A DNA stretch of 64,000 nt from Pseudomonas bharatica CSV86 (GCF_000319305.2 NZ_AMWJ02000002.1:124001-188000); one strand, 5' to 3'. Counted from the first letter of the stretch, positions 20,278 through 31,024 are shown. Notes: generated from the sequence alone by a model not told the origin. A program made the numbers and translations.

Positions 20278-21651
20278 TCAGCTGTCGCCGAGCGCGGCAG
20301 AGCGGGCAGCTTGCGCCCGGGCTTCGTCGGCCGTGCCCAGGCCGTTGAACAGGAGGTTGAGGAGCATGGCGCTGCAAACGCTGAGGACGATCCCGCTTTC
20401 GGTGAATACCCGGCACCAGTCGGGCAAATGATGAAAGTACTGCGGCGAGACCATCGGGATCATGCCGATGCCCACGCTGGTGGCGACGATCAGCAGGTTA
20501 GAGCGCGACTGCTCGAAATCGACCGTTGCAAGGATGCGCACGCCCATCAGCGTGACCATGCCGAACATCACCATGCCGGCGGCACCCAGAACGTACTGGG
20601 GCGTGGAGGCGACGATCCAGGCCAGTTTGGGAAACAGCCCCAGGCCAATCAGGATCATCGCCCCGGCCATGCACACATAGCGGCTCCTGACCCCGGTAAT
20701 GGTCACCAGGCCGATGTTCTGCGAAAAGGAGGTATAGGGAAACGCGTTGAACACCCCGCCGAGAATGGCCCCCAGCCCATCGGAGCGAAGCCCGCGAGCC
20801 AGCCTTTCGCGGGTGGTCGGACGGTCGACCATCTTGCCCAGGGCAAGGAACATCCCGGTCGATTCGACCATGGTCACCAGCATGACCAGGCACATCGATA
20901 CGACTGCGACCACATCGAATTTCGGCATGCCGAAGGCAAACGGCGTGATCGTCGCCAGCCATGGCGTCTGCTGCAGGCCGTCAAGCGCGATATCGCCACG
21001 GAACAGAGCGATGAAGAAACCGGCCAGCACACCCAGCAGTACCGCGATATTGGCGAGAAACCCTTTTGCGAAGCGATTGATACCCAGGATGAGGATCAGC
21101 TGCAAAAGCGAAATGGCCAGGTAGGCCGGTTTACCGTAGTCCGGATTGGGACTGCCGTTGGCCAGCACCGGGTTGCCGCCGGCCGACCAGTCGATCCCGA
21201 CGCGCATCAGGCTGATGCCGATGACCAGCAGCACGGTCCCCGTCACCACCGGTGGAAAGAAACGCAGAAGCCGGCCCATGAGCGGCGCAAAAAGAATCCC
21301 GAACAGACCGGATGCGATGATCGCTCCATAGACGCCCGGCAGCCCGAGCGACGGGTTCAGGGCAATGGCGATCATCGGCGTGACCGAGGCGAAGGTGACG
21401 CCCATCATGATCGGCAAGCGAATGCCGAAGAAACGGTTGCCTGCGCATTGCACAAGCGTGGCCAGGCCGGCGGCGAACAGGTCGGCGTTGATGATCAGGG
21501 TCAACTGGTCCTTGGGAAGCTGCAGCGCGGCGCCAAGGATCAGCGGAACGATGATGCATGCCGAATACATCACCAGCACATGCTGGAAGCCCAGTATCAG
21601 TGTTTGCGCCAGCGGAAGCCGCTGGTCTACGGGGTGAACGGTGTTGGTCAT
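20278..21651 (-). CDS. NCS2-family nucleobase:cation symporter (xanthine/urate type)
   Basis: 457-residue inner-membrane permease of the UraA/XanQ/UacT family. The family signature appears as FSQNIGLVTITGVRSRYV, with the acidic segment MVESTGMFLALG before it. ATG 21651 is chosen because AGGAGAAGG lies just upstream; the longer upstream reading frame lacks such a site. It is the first gene of an operon with the deaminase (40-base gap) and is divergent from the LysR regulator. It probably imports the compound that the deaminase acts on. Confidence 0.85.
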   Translation of the reverse strand: MTNTVHPVDQRLPLAQTLILGFQHVLVMYSACIIVPLILGAALQLPKDQLTLIINADLFAAGLATLVQCAGNRFFGIRLPIMMGVTFASVTPMIAIALNPSLGLPGVYGAIIASGLFGILFAPLMGRLLRFFPPVVTGTVLLVIGISLMRVGIDWSAGGNPVLANGSPNPDYGKPAYLAISLLQLILILGINRFAKGFLANIAVLLGVLAGFFIALFRGDIALDGLQQTPWLATITPFAFGMPKFDVVAVVSMCLVMLVTMVESTGMFLALGKMVDRPTTRERLARGLRSDGLGAILGGVFNAFPYTSFSQNIGLVTITGVRSRYVCMAGAMILIGLGLFPKLAWIVASTPQYVLGAAGMVMFGMVTLMGVRILATVDFEQSRSNLLIVATSVGIGMIPMVSPQYFHHLPDWCRVFTESGIVLSVCSAMLLNLLFNGLGTADEARAQAARSAALGDS

Positions 21652-21719
21652 TGCCTTCTCCTGGTTGGCATGGTCGAGGCAGTGATGGGATAGGATTTTT
21701 GTCGTGATTGTTTTTATAT

Positions 21720-21743
21720 GGCGGGGCAAACATGCGCCCCGCC
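21720..21743. promoter_or_regulatory. Inverted repeat in divergent promoter region of permease and LysR gene
   Basis: Arms GGCGGGGC (21720-21727) and GCCCCGCC (21736-21743) lie between the divergent starts at 21651 and 21792. It could be an operator for the LysR regulator; no T-run follows on either strand, which argues against a terminator. Confidence 0.35.
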
Positions 21744-21791
21744 GCTCCCGTTGTAAAAATGGGACCTATCAATTTTTTTCATGGTGCAACG

Positions 21792-22691
21792 ATGAGGATG
21801 TCCCTGGAGCAACTGGCCGCCTTTTGCGCAGTCGCCAGCGAGCGCTCGTTCTCCGCCGCAGCGCGCAAGCTGAACAAATCGCAGTCGGCGGTGAGCATTT
21901 CCATCGGCAACCTGGAGATCGACCTGGGTGTCACCCTGTTCGACCGCAGTCACCGCTATCCGCAGTTGACCGGCGAAGGGCGTGCGCTGCTGCGCGATGC
22001 CGAGGCAATCCTCGGGCAGTGCTTCAACATGGAAAACCGGGCCAGCAGCCTGGCCGAAGAGCTGGAGACCGAGCTGGTGATCAGCATTGACGATGCGATT
22101 CCCTACCAGGCACTCGCGCCCGTGATGGAGGATTTTTCCAGGCAGTTCACCCATGTCGACCTGACCGTGCTGCATCCGTCCCGGCAGGACGCCCTTGACC
22201 TGATCGAGGAGAAGAAGGTGCTGCTGGGCATCCTGTGCACGCGCTCGCATTACCCCAGGAACCTGCAGTTCAAACGCCTGGGCAGCATCACCTTCAGCAA
22301 TGTCGTGTGCCGGGATCATCCGCTGGCGCGGATGGCGCCGGTGAGCTTCAACCAGCTGAGCAACTTCCGGCAGTTGGTCTATCTGCCGTTCCAGGACCGA
22401 CTGCCTACCAGCGAATACCTCAACTCACCGAATCACTGGCGGGTGGAAAGCTATCTCACCCTGATGAACATGCTGCGCGAAGGCATGGGCTGGGCTACTG
22501 TCCCTACGCAGCTCATGCAGGACCTCAGCCCTGACGGACAACTGGTCGAGCTGGAGCTGGAAGCGTATCCGTTCACCGACTGGACCGTGGGGGTCGACCT
22601 GGTCTGGTCGTCGCTGTCGCGTTCTGGCAAGGCTGGCACCTGGCTGCGTGAGCAGCTTGGGCGGACAGGGATCCCGACAGTCGGAAAATGA
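21792..22691 (+). CDS. LysR-family transcriptional regulator
   Basis: 299 residues with an N-terminal LysR helix-turn-helix (SLEQLAAFCAVASERSFSAA, KSQSAVSISIGNLE) and an effector-binding domain. ATG 21792 is taken as start; ATG 21798 is nearly as good, and neither has a strong ribosome site. Divergent from the NCS2 permease-deaminase operon and so probably its regulator. Confidence 0.82.
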   Translation: MRMSLEQLAAFCAVASERSFSAAARKLNKSQSAVSISIGNLEIDLGVTLFDRSHRYPQLTGEGRALLRDAEAILGQCFNMENRASSLAEELETELVISIDDAIPYQALAPVMEDFSRQFTHVDLTVLHPSRQDALDLIEEKKVLLGILCTRSHYPRNLQFKRLGSITFSNVVCRDHPLARMAPVSFNQLSNFRQLVYLPFQDRLPTSEYLNSPNHWRVESYLTLMNMLREGMGWATVPTQLMQDLSPDGQLVELELEAYPFTDWTVGVDLVWSSLSRSGKAGTWLREQLGRTGIPTVGK

Positions 22692-22757
22692 GTTTTGTGC
22701 GCGCCAATGCCAGGGCGCTTATCGATTCGCCACCACACCATCCGAGGAGACTGCCAA

Positions 22758-24122
22758 TTGGCTGATACCGACACCCCTGCCACCGAGCGACCACAGGTCG
22801 AGCGCCCTCCCGTGGGCGTCCTCGAAGCGTTCCTGTTCTGGCTGAAACTGGGCTTCATCAGCTTTGGCGGGCCCGCCGGGCAGATCTCCATCATGCACCA
22901 GGAGCTTGTCGAGCGTCGGCGCTGGATCAGCGAGAAGAGGTTCCTGCATGCGCTGAACTACTGCATGCTGCTGCCCGGACCAGAAGCACAGCAATTGGCT
23001 ACCTATCTGGGCTGGCTGATGCACCGGAGCTGGGGCGGAGTGATCGCCGGCGCGTTGTTCGTGCTGCCATCGCTGTTGATCCTGATCGCCTTGTCCTGGA
23101 TCTACATCGCCTTTGGCGAAGTACCGGCCGTGGCCGGGATCTTCTACGGCATCAAGCCGGCGGTGACCGCCATCGTCGTCCATGCGGCGCACCGGATCGG
23201 CTCCCGGGCCCTGAAAAACCCCTGGCTGTGGGCAATCGCCGCAGCCTCGTTCGTGGCCATCTTCGCGTTGAACGTGCCCTTCCCGCTGATCGTGCTGGGC
23301 GCCGGCATCATCGGTTACATCGGCGGTCGCCTGGTACCGGAGAAGTTCGTGATCGGCGGAGGGCACAAGGCGGCCAGCACCCATTACGGTCCCGCCCTGA
23401 TCGATGACCACACCCCAGCACCCGAGCACGCCCGCTTCCGCTGGCCCCGCCTGCTCGCCCTGATCGTGCTCGGTGCAGCCCTCTGGCTGCTGCCCATGGG
23501 TATCCTGCTCGCAGCCTTCGGCTGGAACGGCACGCTGACCCAGATGGGCTGGTTCTTTACCAAGGCCGCGCTGCTCACCTTCGGCGGAGCCTATGCGGTT
23601 CTGCCCTATGTCTATCAAGGAGCAGTGGGGCATTACGGATGGCTGACGCCGACCCAGATGATCGACGGCCTCGCCCTGGGGGAAACCACCCCCGGGCCGC
23701 TGATCATGGTGGTGGCCTTCGTCGGGTTCGTAGGCGGCTATGCACATCCCATGTTCGGCGCCGACCATCCGTTCGCCGCCGGTGCGATCGCCGCGAGCCT
23801 GGTCACCTGGTTCACCTTCCTGCCGTCGTTCCTGTTCATCCTCGCTGGCGGCCCGCTGGTGGAGTCGACCCGCAACGAGCTGAAGTTCACCGCGCCATTG
23901 ACCGCAATCACCGCCGCCGTGGTCGGGGTCATCCTCAATCTGGCCCTGTTCTTCGGCTTCCACGTGCTCTGGCCAAACGGCTTCGCAGGGATGTTCGACT
24001 GGCCTTCGGCATTGATCGCCGCAGGCGCAGCCATCGCCCTGTTCCGCTTCAAGCGCGGAGTGATCCAGGTGTTGGTGGCCTGCGCGCTGATCGGCCTGGC
24101 GATTCATCTCGTTAGGTGGTGA
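22758..24122 (+). CDS. chrA: Chromate transporter ChrA, two-domain form
   Basis: 454-residue CHR-family protein that exports chromate. Both tandem domains are seen: GFISFGGPAGQI with LLPGPEAQQLATYLGW in the first half, and FFTKAALLTFGGAYAVLPYV with ALGETTPGPLIMV in the second. The TTG at 22758 is chosen as start because GAGGAGA lies 7 bases upstream and it yields the normal N-terminus (ADTDTPATERP). Convergent with the cytochrome b561 gene. Confidence 0.88.
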   Translation: MADTDTPATERPQVERPPVGVLEAFLFWLKLGFISFGGPAGQISIMHQELVERRRWISEKRFLHALNYCMLLPGPEAQQLATYLGWLMHRSWGGVIAGALFVLPSLLILIALSWIYIAFGEVPAVAGIFYGIKPAVTAIVVHAAHRIGSRALKNPWLWAIAAASFVAIFALNVPFPLIVLGAGIIGYIGGRLVPEKFVIGGGHKAASTHYGPALIDDHTPAPEHARFRWPRLLALIVLGAALWLLPMGILLAAFGWNGTLTQMGWFFTKAALLTFGGAYAVLPYVYQGAVGHYGWLTPTQMIDGLALGETTPGPLIMVVAFVGFVGGYAHPMFGADHPFAAGAIAASLVTWFTFLPSFLFILAGGPLVESTRNELKFTAPLTAITAAVVGVILNLALFFGFHVLWPNGFAGMFDWPSALIAAGAAIALFRFKRGVIQVLVACALIGLAIHLVRW

Positions 24123-24128
24123 GGGGAC

Positions 24129-24716
24129 TCAGTTGTCCGGCAGGCGCGACACCCGGGTACGGGACCCTCGCGCCATGCTGGAAAAGACGCCATCACGGAA
24201 AATCCAGGCGTGCACCAGGGCAGCACCGATATGCCCCAGAAGCAGCGCGAACAGCAGCCATGCGCCGATTCCGTGTGCCAAGCGCAGCCATGCGTAAAGC
24301 ACCGGGTTTTCGGGGACTATGGCGGGCAGCATCCATCCGTCCATGAGGATGACGGGCCAGTTGCCTGCGGAACGTACCGCCCAGCCGAGCAGCGGCAAGG
24401 CGATCATCATCAGGTAAAGCAACCAGTGGGAAGCATGTGCCGCCGCCGCCTGCCATCGTGGAACACTCGCGGGCAGCGGCGGCACCGCTCGCAGCAGGCG
24501 ATTGGCAAGACGCAGCAACGCCAGGACCAGGATGGCAATCCCCAGCGGTTGGTGCAGGTCGATCAACCAGGGACGCAGGGACAATGAACTCATCATGCCG
24601 ACGCCGATGAAGAGCATGGCCATGATTCCGATCGCCATTGCCCAGTGCAGGACTCGTCCGAGAAGGTTGAAATGCCCAGGTGCGGGCGCGGGGGTTTCAG
24701 GTAGGTCGTGCATCAT
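24129..24716 (-). CDS. Cytochrome b561
   Basis: 195-residue, four-helix inner-membrane diheme cytochrome b. Candidate heme ligands are in RVLHWAMA, LIDLHQPLG, LAHGIGAW and LLGHIGAALVHAW. Its ATG overlaps the stop of the upstream catalase-like gene by 4 bases (ATGA), so they form one operon. Such pairs are thought to supply electrons to, or act with, a membrane-linked peroxidase. Confidence 0.85.
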   Translation of the reverse strand: MMHDLPETPAPAPGHFNLLGRVLHWAMAIGIMAMLFIGVGMMSSLSLRPWLIDLHQPLGIAILVLALLRLANRLLRAVPPLPASVPRWQAAAAHASHWLLYLMMIALPLLGWAVRSAGNWPVILMDGWMLPAIVPENPVLYAWLRLAHGIGAWLLFALLLGHIGAALVHAWIFRDGVFSSMARGSRTRVSRLPDN

Positions 24717-25780
24717 TCGCCGTCCTTCTTGCCGATAGCCTGGGTCGCTTTTCCAAACCCGATCTCGCGCAGGCGCGCGTTATAGGAGTGCGAATAAATT
24801 CCAGCCCGTGCTGCCAGTACAGGATCCTTGGACAGTTCGATACCCGAGGGCACGAGCGTGGGATCGAAGTTGATATCGCGGCATCCGCCTTCGGCCTGAT
24901 CGCGAACGCTGGTCACCTCCAGCGTACCGGCGACCACCTGTTGCCGCTCGGGAGGCCATGGCTGGGAAGGATCATCGACCGGATCGCCGGCTTCGGCCAA
25001 TTGCAGGACCAGGTCCCAATAAAGCGACCCGTTCGCCGACCGCTGTTTTATGTCCTCGAACAGAAAATCATGGCCAGCCTTCGCCCGCTCTTCGGCAGAA
25101 AGGCCTGGCAGCGTCGCATGGGGTCGCATGGACCAGCGCACGGCCTGGCGCTTGCCATCCGCGGCCAGCAACACGAAAGCGTTGATCACGTTGTACTGCG
25201 CACCTGCGAAACTGCGCGGCCAGGGCGCGGTAGCCTTGTACTCGACCGCCTTGCGCGCTTCAGGATACTTCTCGAAGAACGCAGCGACACGTGCCGGATC
25301 CGGCTGCCCCGTGGCAGGATCGGGCTCGAAAGCGCTTCTCTGCGCCAGGAATCCCTCGGCATCACGGGTCGGGAAATAGGGTGCGTTGTTCAGCTTCATC
25401 CGCCATTGCGACTGGTCGTCGGCGGTAAGCAACAAGGCCATGCTGACGGTACTGGTGGAAGTATCGGCCGCATGGGGATCTCCGGACCCGATGGAGAAGC
25501 GTCCGATGGCCGGGATGTCCTGTTGGGAGAAAACACGAGCCTTCGACAGCGAGGACGCGGCCCCGCTACTGTGAAAGACCCCGGTGAAACACACACCCTT
25601 GCCATGTGCACGACGATAACCGGGCTCGAACTCCTGCAGCGTATTGCCAAGGAATGTCCTGGTGGTGGTCCGATCCCCTAGCAGACCCGCAGCCCAGGCG
25701 AACAGCAGCGCCAACCCGCCGACAATGACGGCGATGGCTGCGAGAGGAAACCAGATTGTCTTGAATTTTCGCGCTTGCAC
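24713..25780 (-). CDS. Membrane-anchored catalase-family peroxidase
   Basis: About 355 residues. An N-terminal membrane segment (IWFPLAAIAVIVGGLALLFA) is followed by the short catalase-like domain. The distal His region is RRAHGKGVCFTGVF, and ARAGIYSHSYNARL near the C-terminus probably holds the heme-ligand Tyr. GTG 25780 is favoured because GAGGGAG precedes it; an in-frame ATG at 25810 has no clear ribosome site. This SrpA-like group usually acts as a peroxidase on organic peroxides rather than as a true catalase. Co-translated with cytochrome b561. Confidence 0.78.
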   Translation of the reverse strand: MQARKFKTIWFPLAAIAVIVGGLALLFAWAAGLLGDRTTTRTFLGNTLQEFEPGYRRAHGKGVCFTGVFHSSGAASSLSKARVFSQQDIPAIGRFSIGSGDPHAADTSTSTVSMALLLTADDQSQWRMKLNNAPYFPTRDAEGFLAQRSAFEPDPATGQPDPARVAAFFEKYPEARKAVEYKATAPWPRSFAGAQYNVINAFVLLAADGKRQAVRWSMRPHATLPGLSAEERAKAGHDFLFEDIKQRSANGSLYWDLVLQLAEAGDPVDDPSQPWPPERQQVVAGTLEVTSVRDQAEGGCRDINFDPTLVPSGIELSKDPVLAARAGIYSHSYNARLREIGFGKATQAIGKKDGE

Positions 25781-25902
25781 AGCACTCCCTCGGGATCTGT
25801 CGATCCACATTGAATTACCGATCGAGAAGCCTAGCGCATTTTGGAAAAGATCCCTTGAGCCGGCGTCGTCACTGGACCGTCCCGCTTGAAGAATCGTTCC
25901 TA

Positions 25903-26042
25903 GGCTGTGTGTGAAAAGCCTTGATACTCGATGATGCTGCGTTGAAAACAGCCTCGGAATGCTCATTACAACCCGTAAACTCCGCTTCCTCGGCTGTTTT
26001 CGCCTTGCCTGACCTTCGTCTCAAGACTTTTCACACAGACCC
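25903..26042. repeat. Palindromic MITE-like intergenic repeat, about 140 bp
   Basis: Outer arms GTGTGAAAAGCCTTGA (25909-25924) and TCAAGACTTTTCACAC (26021-26036) are near-perfect inverted copies. Inner arms carry AAACAGCC and GGCTGTTT. There is no open reading frame inside. The form fits a non-autonomous element or a structured intergenic repeat; I believe similar sequences recur in Pseudomonas genomes, but copy number needs a search. Confidence 0.55.
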
Positions 26043-26077
26043 TGGGCCGGCCGAAAATATTCGGACCCGGAAATGAA

Positions 26078-26108
26078 AAATGCCAGTCAGCTAGGCTGAC
26101 TGGCATTT
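26078..26108 (-). terminator. Rho-independent terminator of the tRNA unit
   Basis: A perfect 13-base stem (AAATGCCAGTCAG and its complement) with a 5-base loop. On the minus strand it is followed by a T-run, so it ends transcripts of tRNA-Pro and tRNA-Gly. Confidence 0.8.
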
Positions 26109-26114
26109 CATGTT

Positions 26115-26190
<76 letters not shown>

Positions 26191-26285
26191 TTTTTTACCG
26201 CTTTACGATGTGGCATGTGGATGACCACTAACCAGCATCTATGAAAATCCAGTCCGAGACAGCAACTGGATCTTCGGGGGATTTT

Positions 26286-26362
26286 TGGTCGGGACGGAGT
26301 GATTCGAACACTCGACCCCTTGCACCCCATGCAAGTGCGCTACCGGGCTGCGCTACGCCCCG
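26286..26362 (-). tRNA. tRNA-Pro (anticodon GGG)
   Basis: 77 bases with encoded CCA. The acceptor CGGGGCG pairs with CGTCCCG; the anticodon loop ATGGGGT gives GGG; the T-arm has GTTCGAATC. It follows the merR-like gene of the ihfA operon on the same strand. Confidence 0.94.
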
Positions 26363-26461
26363 ACTACATTCTCGGTATTGCTGAGAACGGTGAAGAATCT
26401 ACCTTAAGCTTTTGAATTTTGGAAGGATTATTTTCATGCCCCTTCCAAAACCCGGCCCGGG

Positions 26462-26818
26462 TCACTTCTTCAGCACCACCAGCACGTCTTCCAGCTCGAC
26501 AATCATCTGCCGGATCAGTTGCTTGTACTGGGTGGTATCGTCCTTGGCCTCGTCACTGGACAGGCGCAACCTCGCACCGCCGATGGTGAAGCCCTGGTCG
26601 TAAAGCAAGGCGCGGATCTGGCGGATCATCAGCACGTCCTGGCGCTGGTAATACCGCCGGTTTCCGCGGCGCTTGACCGGGTTGAGCTGCGGGAACTCCT
26701 GCTCCCAGTAACGGAGCACATGCGGCTTTACCGCACAGAGTTCACTGACCTCACCAATGGTGAAGTAACGTTTTCCCGGAATAGGCGGGAGTTCGTCGTT
26801 ATGGCTTGGTTCCAGCAT
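26462..26818 (-). CDS. MerR-family regulator downstream of ihfA
   Basis: 118 residues with the MerR winged helix-turn-helix ([39 protein letters not shown]) and a short C-terminal coiled segment with no metal-binding cysteines. ATG 26818 lies inside the ihfA end (20-base overlap), and a TTG at 26827 is possible. Genus-conserved companion of ihfA; its target is unknown. Confidence 0.88.
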   Translation of the reverse strand: MLEPSHNDELPPIPGKRYFTIGEVSELCAVKPHVLRYWEQEFPQLNPVKRRGNRRYYQRQDVLMIRQIRALLYDQGFTIGGARLRLSSDEAKDDTTQYKQLIRQMIVELEDVLVVLKK

Positions 26819-27101
26819 AAGCCTCAACCCGGGCCTTCAGTTTCTGCCCTGGACGAAAGGTGACGACGCGGCGTGCCGTTATCGGGATTTCTTCCCCGGT
26901 TTTGGGGTTGCGTCCCGGACGCTGGCGTTTGTCGCGCAGATCGAAGTTGCCGAAGCCGGACAACTTGACCTGCTCGTTGTCTTCAAGAGCGTGCCTGATT
27001 TCCTCAAAGAACAGTTCAACCAGTTCTTTGGCTTCACGCTTGTTCAGGCCCAACTCCTCGTACAGCCGTTCTGCCATCTCAGCTTTCGTCAGAGCACCCA
27101 T
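26799..27101 (-). CDS. ihfA: Integration host factor subunit alpha
   Basis: 100-residue HU/IHF-type DNA-bending protein with the beta-arm signature [20 protein letters not shown]. It pairs with IhfB to bend DNA for recombination and sigma54 transcription. It follows pheT by 3 bases in the usual pheST-ihfA operon. Confidence 0.97.
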   Translation of the reverse strand: MGALTKAEMAERLYEELGLNKREAKELVELFFEEIRHALEDNEQVKLSGFGNFDLRDKRQRPGRNPKTGEEIPITARRVVTFRPGQKLKARVEAYAGTKP

Positions 27102-27104
27102 ACG

Positions 27105-29480
27105 CTATTTCCTTAACGTGGTGTTCAACCTTTGTTCGAGCGAGGTGAGGATATTCTGGGTCGTGGCATTCACCTCATCGTCGTTAAGAGTGCGCGATGG
27201 ATGTTGCCAGGTCAAGCCGACTGCCAGGCTTTTTCTATCAGGATCAATACCTTTACCCTGGTAGACGTCAAACAGCCTGAGGTCGGTGAGCCATTCGCCT
27301 GCATTGTCACGAATTACTTCAAGTACCGAACTCGAAGCGACATCACGACCCGCGATCAAGGCCAGGTCGCGGCGAACTTCCGGGAACTTCGACAGTTCAT
27401 GGAACTTCGGCAGGCGCCCTTCCACTACTTCGCCCAGTACCAGCTCGAAGAGGAACACGGGACGGTCCAGGCCGAGGGTCTTGGCCAGTTCCGGGTGCAG
27501 TGCACCGAGGAAACCGACTTCGCGACCGTTGCGCTCGATGCGTGCGGTCTGGCCCGGATGCAGTGCCGGGTGCTTGCCGGCAGCGAAGGTGAACTCGCCC
27601 AGCGAACCGGAGGAATTCAGCAGCGCTTCGACATCCGCTTTCACGTCGAAGAAGTCGATGCCTTCACGGCCGTTGGCCCAGGCTTCCGGCAGACGGCTAC
27701 CGCACACCACACCGGCCAGCATCGGTTGCTGTTGCAGGCCTTCCAGCTGGCCGACGAAGCGCAGGCCGCTCTCGAACAGGCGCACGCGGTCCTGCTGGCG
27801 GTTGAGGTTATGCTGCAGCGCCTTGACCAGGCCTGGCCACAGGGACGCCCGCATGGCCGCCATGTCGCTGGAGATCGGGTTGGCCAGCAGCAGCGGCTCG
27901 ACCCCCGGGGTGAACAGCTCGAACAGTTTCGGATCGATGAAGCTGTAGGTAATCGCTTCCTGATAACCGCGAGCGACCAGCAACCGACGCAGTGCCGGCA
28001 GCTCGCCACGAGCCTCGGCGCGAGCCTGGGGCGCCAGGCGTGCTTGCGGGTAACGAACCGGCAGGCGGTTGTAGCCGTACAGGCGACCCAGCTCTTCGAT
28101 CAAGTCGACTTCGAGGCTGATATCGAAGCGATGGCTTGGCACTTCGACCTGCCACTGGCCTTCGCCAGCGATGGTTTTCAGGTCCAGGGCGTTGAGCAGT
28201 TGCTCGACCTCGGCACTGGCCATTTCCATGCCCAGCATCTGGCTGATGCGCTCGGCACGCAGGGTGATCGGCGCAACCTTCGGCAAGTGCTCCTCGCTCA
28301 GCGTCTCGATGACTGGCCCGGCTTCACCGCCAACGATTTCCAGCAGCAGGCCGGTGGCACGCTCCATGGCTTCACGGGCCAGTTGCGAGTCGACACCGCG
28401 CTCATAGCGGTGCGAGGCATCGGTGTGCAGGCCATAGGAACGGGCCTTGCCAGCGACGGAGATCGGCTCGAAGAACGCGCTTTCCAGGAAGAGGTCGCGG
28501 GTGGTCGCGGACACGCCGCTATGCTCGCCGCCCATCACGCCAGCGATGGCCAGGGCACGGCTGTGGTCGGCGATGACCAGGGTGTCGGGACGCAGGGTGA
28601 CTTCCTGGCCGTCCAGCAGGACCAGCTTCTCGCCCACCTCCGCCATACGCACGCGGATGCCGCCGTTGATCTCGGCGAGATCGAAGGCGTGCAGCGGCTG
28701 ACCCAGTTCGAGCATCACGTAGTTGGTGATGTCGACGGCAGCGTCGATGCTGCGTACGTCGGCGCGACGCAGGCGTTCGACCATCCACAGCGGGGTCGGA
28801 CGGGACAGATCGACATTGCGGATCACCCGGCCCAGGTAGCGCGGGCAGGCAGCAGGCGCGAGCACTTCCACCGGGCGCACTTCGTCATGCACAGGGGCGA
28901 CCGCAGGGACCTCCGGCCGGGTGACCGGTACGGCGTACAGGGCGCCGACTTCGCGGGCCAGGCCAGCCAGGGACAGGCAGTCACCGCGGTTCGGGGTCAG
29001 GTCGACCTCGATGCTGGCGTCGTCCAGATCCAGGTATTCACGGATGTCCTGGCCAACCGGCGCATCGGCAGCCAGTTCCAGCAGGCCGTCGTTGTCGTCG
29101 CTGATCTGCAGCTCGGAGGCCGAGCAAAGCATGCCGTTGGACTCGACACCACGCAGCTTGGCCTTCTTGATCTTGAAATCGCCCGGCAGCTCGGCGCCGA
29201 TCATGGCGAAGGGAATTTTCAGGCCCGGGCGCACGTTCGGTGCACCACAGACAACCTGGAACGTCTCGCTGCCGTTGCTCACCTGGCAAACGCGCAACTT
29301 GTCGGCGTCGGGGTGCTGCTCGGTGCTCAGCACCTCGCCCACGACGATACCGCTGAACTGGCCGGCGGCCGGGGTCACGCTGTCGACTTCAAGTCCAGCC
29401 ATCGACAGACGGGCCACCAGTTCGTCACGGGAAACCTGCGGGTTGACCCAACCGCGCAGCCACTTTTCACTGAATTTCAT
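27105..29480 (-). CDS. pheT: Phenylalanyl-tRNA synthetase beta subunit
   Basis: 791 residues, normal length. The N-terminal tRNA-binding (EMAP-like) domain is at about 40-150, the B3/B4 editing region in the middle, and the C-terminal anticodon-binding domain ends in LTWQHPSRTLNDDEV. It forms the alpha2-beta2 enzyme with PheS, 35 bases upstream. Confidence 0.97.
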   Translation of the reverse strand: MKFSEKWLRGWVNPQVSRDELVARLSMAGLEVDSVTPAAGQFSGIVVGEVLSTEQHPDADKLRVCQVSNGSETFQVVCGAPNVRPGLKIPFAMIGAELPGDFKIKKAKLRGVESNGMLCSASELQISDDNDGLLELAADAPVGQDIREYLDLDDASIEVDLTPNRGDCLSLAGLAREVGALYAVPVTRPEVPAVAPVHDEVRPVEVLAPAACPRYLGRVIRNVDLSRPTPLWMVERLRRADVRSIDAAVDITNYVMLELGQPLHAFDLAEINGGIRVRMAEVGEKLVLLDGQEVTLRPDTLVIADHSRALAIAGVMGGEHSGVSATTRDLFLESAFFEPISVAGKARSYGLHTDASHRYERGVDSQLAREAMERATGLLLEIVGGEAGPVIETLSEEHLPKVAPITLRAERISQMLGMEMASAEVEQLLNALDLKTIAGEGQWQVEVPSHRFDISLEVDLIEELGRLYGYNRLPVRYPQARLAPQARAEARGELPALRRLLVARGYQEAITYSFIDPKLFELFTPGVEPLLLANPISSDMAAMRASLWPGLVKALQHNLNRQQDRVRLFESGLRFVGQLEGLQQQPMLAGVVCGSRLPEAWANGREGIDFFDVKADVEALLNSSGSLGEFTFAAGKHPALHPGQTARIERNGREVGFLGALHPELAKTLGLDRPVFLFELVLGEVVEGRLPKFHELSKFPEVRRDLALIAGRDVASSSVLEVIRDNAGEWLTDLRLFDVYQGKGIDPDRKSLAVGLTWQHPSRTLNDDEVNATTQNILTSLEQRLNTTLRK

Positions 29481-29515
29481 CCTGCTCTCCTAAAGATTCG
29501 TTACGGGTGCGCGAC

Positions 29516-30584
<1,069 letters not shown>

Positions 30585-30597
30585 CTATGACGTTTAA

Positions 30598-30625
30598 CAT
30601 CCGCCGCCGGGTCCGGCGGCGGATG
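30598..30625 (-). terminator. GC-rich hairpin just after rplT
   Basis: Arms CATCCGCCGCCGG and CCGGCGGCGGATG with a 2-base loop, 15 bases past the rplT stop. No T-run follows, so it is more likely an mRNA 3'-stabilising or processing structure than a full terminator. Confidence 0.4.
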
Positions 30626-30639
30626 ATTGTCGTGGGTAC

Positions 30640-30996
30640 TTAAGCCAGAACGGCTTTAGCTTTCTCGACAATCGCAGCAAACGCCGCTTTTTCGTTCACT
30701 GCCAGATCAGCCAGAACCTTGCGGTCGATCTCGATGGACGCTTTCTTCAGACCGGCGATCAGACGGCTGTAGGACAGACCGTTGTTGCGAGCACCAGCGT
30801 TGATACGAGCGATCCACAGAGCGCGGAACTGACGTTTTTTCTGACGACGGTCGCGGTAGGCGTATTGGCCTGCCTTGATGACCGCTTGCTTGGCAACACG
30901 GAATACGCGGGAACGCGCGCCGTAGTAGCCTTTAGCCAGTTTCAGAATTTTCTTGTGACGCTTACGAGCGATGACGCCACGCTTTACACGAGCCAT
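30640..30996 (-). CDS. rplT: 50S ribosomal protein L20
   Basis: 118 residues, typical length, with the basic N-terminus [18 protein letters not shown] and [18 protein letters not shown]. It binds 23S rRNA early in assembly and in many bacteria represses the rpmI-rplT message. It follows rpmI by 28 bases. Confidence 0.98.
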   Translation of the reverse strand: MARVKRGVIARKRHKKILKLAKGYYGARSRVFRVAKQAVIKAGQYAYRDRRQKKRQFRALWIARINAGARNNGLSYSRLIAGLKKASIEIDRKVLADLAVNEKAAFAAIVEKAKAVLA

Positions 30997-31024
30997 GAGT
31001 TACTTCCTCTATCTTTGACCGAAA

